A DNA stretch of 8,371 nt from assembly GCA_016219455.1 (NCBI GenBank), contig JACRMZ010000011.1:1-8371 (forward strand), in the 5' to 3' direction. The translations under genes were made by a program, and so were the position numbers. The notes under the pieces were generated by a model, which was given only the letters and a program-made list of their open reading frames with translations, was not told where the DNA came from and searched no databases. Within the stretch, counting starts at the first letter, position 1; every line of letters starts with the position of its first letter. The DNA is from Candidatus Aenigmatarchaeota archaeon. GTDB taxonomy: Archaea; Aenigmatarchaeota; Aenigmatarchaeia; PWEA01; JACRMZ01. This document shows positions 1-6,001 of the stretch, piece by piece.

Positions 1-219
1 GTAAACATCTATGACGCTTTCCCTCTCAATCTTTGGTATTAGGTCAAAAACATCCTTTGGAACGACGCCGTCTTTTGCCGTTATCTGTATCGTCCCTTCC
101 CTGTCGGCAAGTATGATGAAGCGAAGTGTGCTGAGGCTTCTTAGCTCCCTCACCCAGCCGGCTACGCGCACCTTGAGGCCATCTTCAGCCGGCACGTTTG
201 CAGAATACGAGCGTTGCAT
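1..219 (-). CDS. aspS: Aspartyl-tRNA synthetase, N-terminal part (runs off the left edge)
   Basis: The enzyme charges tRNA-Asp (in many archaea also tRNA-Asn) with aspartate in the cytoplasm. Only the first 73 codons are present, open to the window edge. They match the anticodon-binding OB fold: a short lead, then KVRVAGWVRELRSLSTLRF at about residues 16-34 and ILADREGTIQIT at about 36-47, the usual GWV...R.L...F...DR.G.IQ pattern of archaeal AspRS. The class II catalytic core would lie outside the window. The ATG at 219-217 is three bases after the stop of the small membrane protein, so the two genes are very probably one operon. AsnRS shares this OB fold and cannot be formally excluded from this piece, but the N-terminus fits AspRS better. 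Confidence 0.85.
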   Translation of the reverse strand, partial: MQRSYSANVPAEDGLKVRVAGWVRELRSLSTLRFIILADREGTIQITAKDGVVPKDVFDLIPKIERESVIDVY

Positions 220-222
220 ATC

Positions 223-459
223 CTATACCATGTTGAATGCGAATGTCCATGCGACAATGAACGAAAGGAGGAAAATGGGAAACCCGTTTGAGAACCACCA
301 CTTGATGTCCTTTTTCTCCTTTGACATGGCTTCGGAACCCTTTGCGGCTATCCCAAGGACCAAAAGCGGCAGTGGCGCAAAGTGCGTGATGCCGTATGAA
401 ATGCCAGCCACGATTCCCGCAGCAAAATGAGCCACTGTAACGAGGACATCTTCTTTCAT
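223..459 (-). CDS. Small two-helix membrane protein upstream of aspS
   Basis: A 78-residue protein of unknown function. It has a first hydrophobic helix with small residues (about 6-22), a second hydrophobic stretch (about 28-40), a charged loop rich in K and E (SKEKKDIK), and a final helix after KWWFSNGFP. The ending resembles small archaeal membrane proteins that finish with a WW..NG..P and hydrophobic segment; this is recalled resemblance, not a search result. The frame is open further upstream to a TTG at 480, but the ATG at 459 lies about 26.5 bases from the centre of the TATA box at 482-489, so a leaderless start there is preferred. It is the first gene of an operon with aspS, three bases before that start. 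Confidence 0.7.
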   Translation of the reverse strand: MKEDVLVTVAHFAAGIVAGISYGITHFAPLPLLVLGIAAKGSEAMSKEKKDIKWWFSNGFPIFLLSFIVAWTFAFNMV

Positions 460-481
460 GACAGATAATGACAGACGCAAA

Positions 482-510
482 ATTTAAATAGCGCCGGTTT
501 TGTTATATAA
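482..510. promoter_or_regulatory. Divergent promoter pair with two TATA boxes
   Basis: ATTTAAAT at 482-489 is centred 26.5 bases from the minus-strand ATG at 459. TTATATAA at 503-510 is centred 27.5 bases from the plus-strand ATG at 534. In archaea box A lies about 26-27 bases before the transcript start, so both transcripts would begin at or next to their start codons (leaderless). Confidence 0.7.
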
Positions 511-533
511 GCAAACAAGGGCAATTGTATCCC

Positions 534-1154
534 ATGAGAAGGCTGATTCTCGCTTTCCTGCTACTTCTTCCCATCGCATATGGGCAGGGCAACGAAGCCA
601 ACATCACGATTTACGTTGAAGGCACTATAGGCATAGGGATATCCGCTTCCCCTGCCAACTGCCTCGACATAGGGCCGTGCAACGTCCCGCCCGCCAATTT
701 TCTCAGCGCCACCGTGGGCCAGGAAACAGGCTGCCTGATAACAATAGAGAACAAGGCAAACGTGCGCGATGTCATTTCGCTTAACACGAGGATTGTCGAC
801 CCCGCGCATGAGGGCTGGGTCCGTACCGCATTCAGCTGCGTTGAGACTGTCGGGGAGTGCAACGGCACTCAGGTCACAGACATGCAGATAGACCCTGACA
901 TAAGGAACACAAGCGTCTTTCTTTCAATCAAGAACTTCCGTGTCCCGCCAAGCGACCCTTACATTGAGCTGAGGGGCTTCAGCAACACGAATTTCACCGT
1001 TGAGGACCTCGGTTGCATCAGGATAAAGGTGAAGCAAAAGGGAGGGATGTTCAGGCCGTTTGAAGCTCCCATCGACTCCCCGTTCATCTACATCTTTGGG
1101 ATAATCCTTGCCTCCGTTGCATTCTATTTTGCCGAAAAGAAAAATCTCTTTTGA
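534..1154 (+). CDS. Exported protein with C-terminal membrane anchor
   Basis: A 206-residue protein with no recognised domain. It begins with a signal peptide (MRRLILAFLLLLPIAYGQG). The outer region has six cysteines (ANC, GPC, GCL, FSC, GEC, GCI), suggesting disulfides, and several N-x-S/T sequons (NIT, NGT, NTS, NFT). A C-terminal transmembrane helix (about SPFIYIFGIILASVAFYF) is followed by a short basic tail. This is the layout of an archaeal cell-surface protein with a beta-rich outer domain, held by one helix. A TTG at 525 is in frame, but the ATG at 534 fits both the signal peptide and the TATA box at 503-510. The gene converges with rnhB, the gap being filled by a stem-loop. Confidence 0.8.
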   Translation: MRRLILAFLLLLPIAYGQGNEANITIYVEGTIGIGISASPANCLDIGPCNVPPANFLSATVGQETGCLITIENKANVRDVISLNTRIVDPAHEGWVRTAFSCVETVGECNGTQVTDMQIDPDIRNTSVFLSIKNFRVPPSDPYIELRGFSNTNFTVEDLGCIRIKVKQKGGMFRPFEAPIDSPFIYIFGIILASVAFYFAEKKNLF

Positions 1155-1155
1155 T

Positions 1156-1195
1156 TAACCTTTTCTGGCCACAATGCTTCCACAGGAGAAGGTTA
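1156..1195. terminator. Stem-loop filling the gap between convergent genes; short relative of the 64-base element
   Basis: TAACCTTTTCT (1156-1166) pairs with AGAAGGTTA and two bases before it (1185-1195) to form an 11-pair stem including two G-U pairs, around an 18-base loop. It occupies essentially everything between the plus-strand stop (1152-1154) and the rnhB stop (1198-1196), so it is probably a two-way terminator or 3'-end signal. Its arm shares ACCTTTTC with the elements at 4896-4959 and 7833-7896, but the loop is shorter and not clearly alike. Confidence 0.55.
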
Positions 1196-1843
1196 TTAGA
1201 AAAAGTCTTCAAGCCTTCCCTGCTTCTGCTCCTGCAGCCGTATGGCAGTTATCCAGCTTTTCCTGACGTAGTCGGGGTAATCGCCTCTCCTTGATAGTTT
1301 TTCAAGGAAGCTTTTTGTCACAGGGTCGCTTGGGTAGCCGCTTCCAACCGATTCCTTTATCCGCTCTTCAAGCATCCTTATGCTCTTGTCCCTGAGGACT
1401 TTTGCAAGGATGCTTGCCCCCCCCACGACTGGGTAATTCTTGTCGGCGTAGTTTTCAGCGACAACCTCACATCCGACCTTCAGCTTCCTCCTGAAGTTAT
1501 CGGTGAACTTTGCGGTGTTGGATTCAGGGCAGTCTATTATGACCTTTGACGGCTTGAGAAGATTTGTTATTTCCGCCATCTTGTCCATCTCTATTTCATT
1601 GAGGTTTTTTATTGTGCGCAGCGAGTCTATTTCATGCGCCTGAATGGCGACAAGCATGAAGTCCTTGGCGACTGGCTTTATTTTCCCCTCAAGCTCCTCC
1701 CTCCTGTGGGGTGAAAGCAGCTTGCTGTCTTTGACGCCCATTTCTTTCAGCGTTTTCTCATCACCGTCGTTTATCAGCAGTCCGCATAGCACCAGGGGGC
1801 CGATGACTGCGCCCCTTCCAGCTTCATCGATGCCAAGGATCAT
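1196..1843 (-). CDS. rnhB: Ribonuclease HII
   Basis: This endonuclease cuts RNA in RNA-DNA hybrids and at single ribonucleotides in DNA; it acts in Okazaki primer removal and ribonucleotide excision repair. The 215-residue product is full length for archaeal RNase HII. Visible motifs are GIDEAGRG with catalytic D6 and E7, KDSK at 38-41, IIDCP with D104, ADKNYPVVGGASILAKVLRD with D134, and GSGYPSDPVT at 167-176. The last residues, QGRLEDFF (208-215), are a perfect QxxLxxFF PCNA-interacting peptide, which tethers the enzyme to the sliding clamp. The ATG at 1843 is preceded by GGTGA, an archaeal Shine-Dalgarno, as expected for an internal operon gene. It follows the SpoIIM-like gene by 11 bases. 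All catalytic residues are present. Confidence 0.96.
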   Translation of the reverse strand: MILGIDEAGRGAVIGPLVLCGLLINDGDEKTLKEMGVKDSKLLSPHRREELEGKIKPVAKDFMLVAIQAHEIDSLRTIKNLNEIEMDKMAEITNLLKPSKVIIDCPESNTAKFTDNFRRKLKVGCEVVAENYADKNYPVVGGASILAKVLRDKSIRMLEERIKESVGSGYPSDPVTKSFLEKLSRRGDYPDYVRKSWITAIRLQEQKQGRLEDFF

Positions 1844-1854
1844 ACTTCACCAAG

Positions 1855-2572
1855 TCAAAATACTTCCACGGCACCTGCGACAAAGATGAGGAGGACGCCG
1901 ATGGAAACGAGGATGGTAACGTCTTTCCATATTCGCATGAATACCTCTTCGTTCCCGATCTTCCTGAAGAAATAAAGCGAGAACTGCTTTGAGAACAGCG
2001 AGCCCGCAATGCCTGCTATAATGTATGCGATTATCTCAAGGATCCCGTGGACGATGTAGCACGTTGGTGAAAGAATCGCCGGGACATTGGGGCAACCCGG
2101 GCCCATTATGAGGTTTGAGAGAAACACCCCCAGTATGGATGCGTTCCACACCAGGACAAAGATGCCGCCTGCAGAAATGAAGAACGACACAAGGAACGTT
2201 ATTGCGAACACCCATAGGTTATTCTGGACTATGACCCAGAAGTTTGTTGCGGCGGAAACCATGCCCCTCAGAGGAACGGACGGGTTTATCCTCTTTATCA
2301 CGTCCTTCTGTATCATGAAGAATTGCGGGTTGATCAAGAAGCTTGCCTTCCGAGTACCTTTTGCTTATCTCCTCCTCCTCGTCCTCCTTGAGGAACCTTA
2401 TCGTGGGGTATGCCGCTGCAAGGGAGACCATGAACACCGATACTAGTCCTTCGGAAAACGGAAGGAGTGTCTTTGTGAGGAATATTGAAACAACGGTGAA
2501 GAACGCGCTGAAAAGGTATATCTGGAGGAATTTCTTCTCCTCTTCCTCCTTGAACCACAGGTTTTCTAACAT
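1855..2572 (-). pseudogene. SpoIIM-family (stage II sporulation protein M-like) membrane protein, split by a frameshift with a missing segment
   Basis: Two overlapping frames together resemble one archaeal SpoIIM-family integral membrane protein, whose role in archaea is unknown. The N-terminal frame starts at ATG 2572 and gives two hydrophobic helices (about 17-37 and 44-60), then an acidic stretch (KEDEEEEISKRYSEGKL). The C-terminal frame is readable from about 2337 (INPQFFMIQKDVIKRINP) and gives the conserved family core: NNLWVFAITFLVSF, FVLWVNAS-like FVLVWNASILG, HGILEIIAYIIAG, and a last helix ending at 1858. From memory of the family, a further helix of about 30 residues belongs between the acidic stretch and FFMIQ; it is absent here. 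Loss of roughly 30 codons, 2 mod 3 bases in total, would explain both the gap and the frame change near 2336-2345. It could be a real pseudogene or an assembly collapse. Confidence 0.65.
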
Positions 2573-2577
2573 CTAAG

Positions 2578-2604
2578 TTATTATCTGTTTGGCGGTTTTA
2601 TAAA
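2578..2604. promoter_or_regulatory. Divergent promoters between the SpoIIM-like gene and hemK2
   Basis: TTTATAAA at 2597-2604 is centred about 28 bases from the minus-strand ATG at 2572. A weaker TTATTA at 2578-2583 is centred 26.5 bases from the plus-strand GTG at 2607. The two boxes are interleaved, so the transcripts diverge with overlapping promoter regions and leaderless starts. Confidence 0.55.
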
Positions 2605-2606
2605 GC

Positions 2607-3137
2607 GTGGAACAAAAACGCTTTAGAAACGTCGTTTATCCGCCTTCTGAAGACAGTTTTCTCATTGAGTCATGCATAGACTGCCATGTTGGTGAGCGCG
2701 TCCTGGACATGGGAACAGGCTCTGGGATACTTGCAAAAAAAGCCGCTTCGCTGGGAGGGAAAGTGACTGCAGTGGATATAAACCCCGAAGCCGTCGCTGC
2801 GGCAAAAGCGATAGGGATAGAAGCGATACAAAGCGACCTCTTTGAGAACGTCTCTGGTATGTTCAACCTCATAATATTCAATCCTCCATACCTCCCCGAA
2901 AATCCGAGTGACATGGAATCAATGCAGTGGGCTTCTGGCGCAACGAACGCGACGATACGAAGATTCCTTTCAGGCGCCAAAGAGCATCTTTTGCCCAAGG
3001 GGAGGATATTGATCCTTGTCTCATCGTTGACAGATTTTGAAAAGCTCCCGGAGCTGAAAGCGTACGGAAAAAAGAAAGTCGCCGGGGAAAAGCTGTTCTT
3101 CGAGAAGCTCGATGTATGGGAGCTTAAGGTTATTTAA
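2607..3137 (+). CDS. HemK2/Mtq2-type protein glutamine N5-methyltransferase (PrmC-like)
   Basis: This SAM-dependent methyltransferase is expected to methylate the GGQ glutamine of the archaeal release factor aRF1, usually with a Trm112-like partner. The 176-residue product shows the HemK2 start signature VYPPSEDSFLI (10-20), the SAM-binding loop LDMGTGSGILA (33-43), acidic DINPEAV (57-63), and the catalytic NPPYLP (92-97) that holds the target amide. The LVSSLTDFEKL and KLFFEKLDVWEL stretches match the family C-terminus. The start is GTG at 2607: no other start codon lies before the conserved YPPSED, and a weak TATA box is correctly placed. It lies just upstream of the CCA-adding enzyme, whose promoter overlaps the end of this gene. 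All key residues are present. Confidence 0.9.
   Translation: MEQKRFRNVVYPPSEDSFLIESCIDCHVGERVLDMGTGSGILAKKAASLGGKVTAVDINPEAVAAAKAIGIEAIQSDLFENVSGMFNLIIFNPPYLPENPSDMESMQWASGATNATIRRFLSGAKEHLLPKGRILILVSSLTDFEKLPELKAYGKKKVAGEKLFFEKLDVWELKVI
3130..3137 (+). promoter_or_regulatory. TATA box for the CCA-adding enzyme gene, overlapping the hemK2 stop
   Basis: TTATTTAA at 3130-3137 includes the hemK2 stop codon and is centred 24.5 bases before the ATG at 3158. This would give a transcript starting at or next to the ATG, separate from or in addition to readthrough from hemK2. Confidence 0.45.
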
Positions 3138-3157
3138 CCCCGAAGCAAAGTCTTATT

Positions 3158-4416
3158 ATGGCGTTCCAGCTCCCGCTTCTCAAGGGCCTGATAACCCCTT
3201 CGGCAAAGGAAAGGAAAGAAGTTGAAAAGGTGACAGGGGAAATTATTTATGCCGCCACTAAAATCTGCGCTGACGCAAAGCCTCAGGTCTGCGGAAGCGT
3301 TGCCAAGGACACATGGCTTGCGGGAAAGGGCGAGATAGACATCTTCATCCTGTTCAGGGATTCTGACAAAAACGTCCTGGAGACGAAGGGCCTTGATTAC
3401 GGAAAAAAAATAGTGAAGTCGATGGGTGGCAAGTTCAGGATCGCGTACGCAGAGCACCCATATGTCCGCGCCGTGATAAGGGGGAGAAAGGTCGACATCG
3501 TCCCGGCTTTTCACACGCATGAGGGAGAGCTGAGGAGCAACGTTGACAGGACACCGCATCATGTGCGTTTCGTCCTTGCCAATCTCGGCGGCCTGAATCT
3601 TGATGTGAGGGCGCTGAAGCGGTTTTGCGAATGCCTCGGGATCTACGGAAGCGACCTGAAGACAGAGGGGCTTTCCGGCTACCTGTGCGAGCTTCTCGTT
3701 ATCAGGTACGGGGGTTTTGCTAGCCTTGCCAAAGCGTCGCGTTCATGGAAAGCAGGCGAGTTCATCGACATAAAGGGGTATCATAAGGAGAAGCCTGCAA
3801 AGTTCTCCGAGCCGCTTGTTGTCATCGACCCCGTTGACAGCGAGAGGAACGTCGCCTCCGTCCTCTCTGAGACGAATTTTTTCATCCTCAGGAAGGCGCT
3901 TCGTGAGTTCTCAGAGAGACCATCGGAAAAGTTTTTCAGGATTTCAAAACACAAAGGAAAAGTAAGGAAGGAGCTTGCGGCAAGGGGAACGTACCCGATT
4001 GCCGTCTCGTTCAAGACGCCAGATGTAAGGAGCTTGAACGGGCCGGTTTTTCCGTGGTCCGTTGGGACGTTTTCTCTTCCGAAAAATCATTTGTCTTCAT
4101 AGAGCTTGAGTCCGGCTCCATATCAAAGGTGGAGAAAAAGCGCGGCCCTTCGATATACTCAGAGAAAAACTGCGATTCGTTCCTTGATGCTCATAGGGGC
4201 AAGAAGTGCTATGTGGAGGAAGGCTTTTTGTTTGCCGAGGTGATGAGGGAAACGACGGACGCCCGCGTTTTCCTGAAGAAGTTCCTCTCAGGCGACCTTG
4301 CCAGGATGGGGATACCTTCCCACATAGCAAAACAGCGCCTTTTTATCGAAGCAAACGCCTACAGGAAGCTTCCTGAAACCTTCTTAACCCAGTACGCCAA
4401 GAAGTCAATAGCATGA
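3158..4416 (+). pseudogene. cca: CCA-adding enzyme (class I tRNA nucleotidyltransferase), split by a frameshift with a missing segment
   Basis: The enzyme adds or repairs the 3' CCA of tRNAs. The first frame (to about 4027, 290 residues) carries the archaeal class I core: GSVAKDTWLAGKGEIDIFILF with G46-S47, E59 and D61, the third carboxylate in KVDIVP (D113), VDRTPHHVRF, SGYLCELLVIRYG and VVIDPVDSERNVA. The C-terminal tail continues in another frame from 4027 (KELERAGFSVVRWDVF) to the stop at 4414-4416. Against my memory of the A. fulgidus enzyme (437 residues), about 17 residues around NLYPQLERAS are missing at the junction after FKTPDV; a loss of 1 mod 3 bases, such as 49 or 52, explains gap and shift together. 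Left alone, the first frame would give 314 residues with a scrambled end but an intact catalytic half. It overlaps the next gene by four bases. Confidence 0.85.
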
Positions 4417-4898
4417 TTATGAAGGACAAACTCAAGGAATCCACAGAGTACGGGGAGATTTTCGAGCTTGTGCGCGAAGCTGTGAGGGAGGCCATAGGGA
4501 AGCAGCGCTCCGGCCTTATGCTCGTCCTTGGAGATCTTCCGCCGCAGATTGGCGCTCTCCACTCGATGGGAAGCAATGCCATCGTGATGAACAAGGCAAT
4601 AATGGACGCACTTGAAGTCGTGATAAAGGCAAAGGAGGACAGGAACTCTGTGATATTCGACTTTCTGCTCCATGAATACTTGCACTCTCTGGGATACGTA
4701 AGTGAGGACGAAGTCCGGTCAATCTCCAGGGACATATGCGAGAAGAACTTCGGCAAGGAGCATTTGACTACAAAGATGGCCTTCAACGGCCCGTGGACGC
4801 TTTATCCCCAACTGGCATGGATAAGGCCGAGAAGCTTTGATGAGAGCGCGACGATCGTGAAGAATTTTGACAGAACGAGCACGAGCTATATCTCGTGA
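4413..4898 (+). CDS. Small putative zinc metallopeptidase (HEYLH)
   Basis: A 161-residue soluble protein. FDFLLHEYLHSLGYVSEDEV (82-101) contains HEYLH at 87-91, the HExxH zinc motif in a hydrophobic helix, followed by acidic residues at 98-100 that could supply the third zinc ligand. This resembles minimal HExxH peptidases of archaea; no specific family is claimed. The ATG at 4413 overlaps the CCA-enzyme stop as ATGA, so translation is probably coupled; a second ATG at 4419 would also serve. No signal peptide or membrane segment is seen, so the protein is cytoplasmic. The substrate is unknown. Its stop codon is the first three bases of the structured element at 4896-4959. Confidence 0.75.
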   Translation: MIMKDKLKESTEYGEIFELVREAVREAIGKQRSGLMLVLGDLPPQIGALHSMGSNAIVMNKAIMDALEVVIKAKEDRNSVIFDFLLHEYLHSLGYVSEDEVRSISRDICEKNFGKEHLTTKMAFNGPWTLYPQLAWIRPRSFDESATIVKNFDRTSTSYIS

Positions 4899-4959
4899 CC
4901 TTTTCTCTATTGGCCAAACCATCCTGAAGACCCTGCTCGTTAGTCCAGTGAAAAGGTCA
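4896..4959 (+). repeat. 64-base structured element, copy 1 (unrecognised RNA or repeat)
   Basis: TGACCTTTTC (4896-4905) and GAAAAGGTCA (4950-4959) form a perfect 10-pair outer stem. Inside, a three-base TCT bulge is followed by ATTGG (4909-4913) pairing with CCAGT (4945-4949), with one G-U pair. It aligns without gaps, 45/64 identical, to the reverse complement of 7833-7896; the first 18 bases differ only at positions 1-2. The TGA of the outer arm is the stop codon of the metallopeptidase gene. Possible roles are a terminator, an independent small RNA, or a small palindromic mobile repeat. No box C/D motifs were found. Confidence 0.75.
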
Positions 4960-5002
4960 ATCAAGAGACTTTTAACGACAAAGGCCCAGAAGAAGGTTAA
5001 CC

Positions 5003-5038
5003 AAAAAATAAAGATGCTATGAAAGTTTAATCAAAAAA
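5003..5038 (-). terminator. T-rich terminator of the flavokinase unit
   Basis: On the minus strand two runs of six T (5038-5033 and 5008-5003) follow the last possible stop (5044-5042). Archaeal transcription ends at such T-tracts without needing a hairpin. Confidence 0.5.
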
Positions 5039-5041
5039 CGT

Positions 5042-5164
5042 TCATCTGTGGCTCTCGCCTTTGGCATCAGGGCTTGCGCTAGTCATAGTGTCCTTGAAAA
5101 TCTGGTCCGGGTCGCGCTTCTTCCACCGTGCGCCAAACATTAGATCCCGTGATGCCCGTTTCAT
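5042..5164 (-). CDS. Possible 40-residue basic protein after the flavokinase
   Basis: A short frame reading MKRASRDLMFGARWKKRDPD then QIFKDTMTSASPDAKGESHR. It starts eight bases after the flavokinase stop, in operon-like spacing, and ends just before T-rich tracts. Its codons have the same G+C-leaning third positions as the neighbours. A second ATG at 5140 would give 32 residues. I recognise no family, and a frame this short could be chance. The main support is position and the otherwise unexplained gap. Confidence 0.4.
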   Translation of the reverse strand: MKRASRDLMFGARWKKRDPDQIFKDTMTSASPDAKGESHR

Positions 5165-5172
5165 AACCCAGT

Positions 5173-5535
5173 TCACGGTTTGTTTGCAATGTATTTAAGG
5201 GCCTCTTTCCTGTCCTTCTCTATCTGCTCGACAAGCTTTTTCGGGCTGGCAAAATCCATGACATCACGCAGACGCTTCTCTATCCAGACTGTTATCTCTC
5301 TTGGGACGAGGCCGCCGAACTCGAAAAGAAAAACCTCCACTGACGGGTCCTTCTCCTTGAAGACTGGCCTGGGTCCGGAATGAAGCAGCCCCCAATAGCT
5401 CCTGCCATTTAGGGTGGCTTTGCAGATGTAGACGCCTGTGGGCACGTCCTTATCCGCGGCGAGGTTTATCGTGGGAAAACCCATTTCTTTTCCCCTGCCT
5501 TTTCCCTTGATAACCCTCCCTTTGAATAGCATCAT
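5173..5535 (-). CDS. Bacterial-type riboflavin kinase domain (RibF C-terminal half) standing alone
   Basis: It is expected to phosphorylate riboflavin to FMN using ATP. The 120-residue product matches only the flavokinase half of bacterial RibF: KGRVIKGKGRGKEMGFPTINL (5-25) with the GFPT.N nucleotide and metal site, DVPTGVYICKATL (30-42), then VEVFLFEF (66-73), with the general acid-base carboxylate in this region, and a helical C-terminus. The FAD synthetase half is absent. Most archaea instead use an unrelated CTP-dependent kinase, so this is an unusual type. Two ATGs occur at 5535 and 5532; the first is exactly 27 bases from the TATA-box centre at 5562. It is divergent from a flavoprotein gene that may use its product. 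Confidence 0.85.
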   Translation of the reverse strand: MMLFKGRVIKGKGRGKEMGFPTINLAADKDVPTGVYICKATLNGRSYWGLLHSGPRPVFKEKDPSVEVFLFEFGGLVPREITVWIEKRLRDVMDFASPKKLVEQIEKDRKEALKYIANKP

Positions 5536-5558
5536 CGGACAGAAAGAGGTTTGATGGC

Positions 5559-5565
5559 TTAAATA
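5559..5565. promoter_or_regulatory. Single TATA box shared by two divergent leaderless genes
   Basis: TTAAATA, read as TATTTAA on the other strand, is centred at 5562. The minus-strand ATG (5535) is 27 bases away and the plus-strand ATG (5588) is 26 bases away. No other good box is seen in the 52-base gap, so one near-palindromic box probably drives both directions and may co-regulate FMN synthesis with a flavoprotein. Confidence 0.65.
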
Positions 5566-5587
5566 CCTGCCAAATCAAGGAACGGTC

Positions 5588-6001
5588 ATGAATGTAACAC
5601 AAGGAACGAAGCTTACGGAAGACGACAAGAGCCTGTTCAAGGGGAAGAATTTTGCCTTTATTGCTACCCTCATGAAGGACGGCTCGCCGCAGATAACCCC
5701 GACATGGGTTGACGTGGAAGGGGATTCGATACTGATAAACACGGCCGAAGGCCGCGTGAAGGAAAAGAATGTCAAGCGGGACAAGCGCGTCGCAGTCTCG
5801 ATAGTCGACAGTGCCAACCCGTACAACATGGTGACTGTGCGAGGCAAAGTTACCGAACAGGTGACGAAGGGCGCAGACGCGCACATCGACAAGATGTCCA
5901 AGAAGTACCTCGGGATGGACAAGTACCCTTACCGGACACCGACAGAGAAGCGCGTTATACTCAAGATACACGCGGACAAAGTATTCCACATGACCCCATG
6001 A
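5588..6001 (+). CDS. PPOX/FDOR-class flavin- or F420-binding oxidoreductase
   Basis: A 137-residue split-barrel protein of the pyridoxamine-phosphate-oxidase-like superfamily, the group that includes F420-dependent reductases (FDOR-B) and FMN-binding members. Typical features are KNFAFIATLMKDGSPQITPT (18-37, first strands and cofactor phosphate contacts), WVDVEGDSILINTAEGRVKE (38-57), RDKRVAVSIVD (62-72), YNMVTVRGKV (78-87), and the late KKYLGMDKYPYRTPTEKRVI block. Such proteins act as dimers in the cytoplasm. Whether this one uses FMN or F420 cannot be told from sequence alone; the divergent flavokinase favours FMN. The ATG at 5588 fits a leaderless start. Its stop overlaps the next start as ATGA, making it first in a three-gene operon. 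Confidence 0.87.
   Translation: MNVTQGTKLTEDDKSLFKGKNFAFIATLMKDGSPQITPTWVDVEGDSILINTAEGRVKEKNVKRDKRVAVSIVDSANPYNMVTVRGKVTEQVTKGADAHIDKMSKKYLGMDKYPYRTPTEKRVILKIHADKVFHMTP

Noticed and set aside
2219..2572. Two separate overlapping genes for the SpoIIM-like region
   Set aside because: After SEGKL the first frame turns polar and unlike any membrane protein, while the second frame supplies the missing family core, so one broken gene explains both better.
3134..3562. 142-codon minus-strand frame opposite the CCA-adding enzyme
   Set aside because: It lies wholly antisense to a recognised conserved enzyme and shows no domain of its own.
4020..4060. Programmed ribosomal frameshift in the CCA-adding enzyme gene
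   Set aside because: No slippery heptamer or following structure is evident, and conserved residues appear to be missing, which a programmed shift would not cause.
4896..4959. Reading the 64-base elements as box C/D or H/ACA guide RNAs
   Set aside because: The size would fit C/D RNAs, but no RUGAUGA box C is present in either strand of either copy, and there is no ACA at the expected distance from a pocket hairpin.
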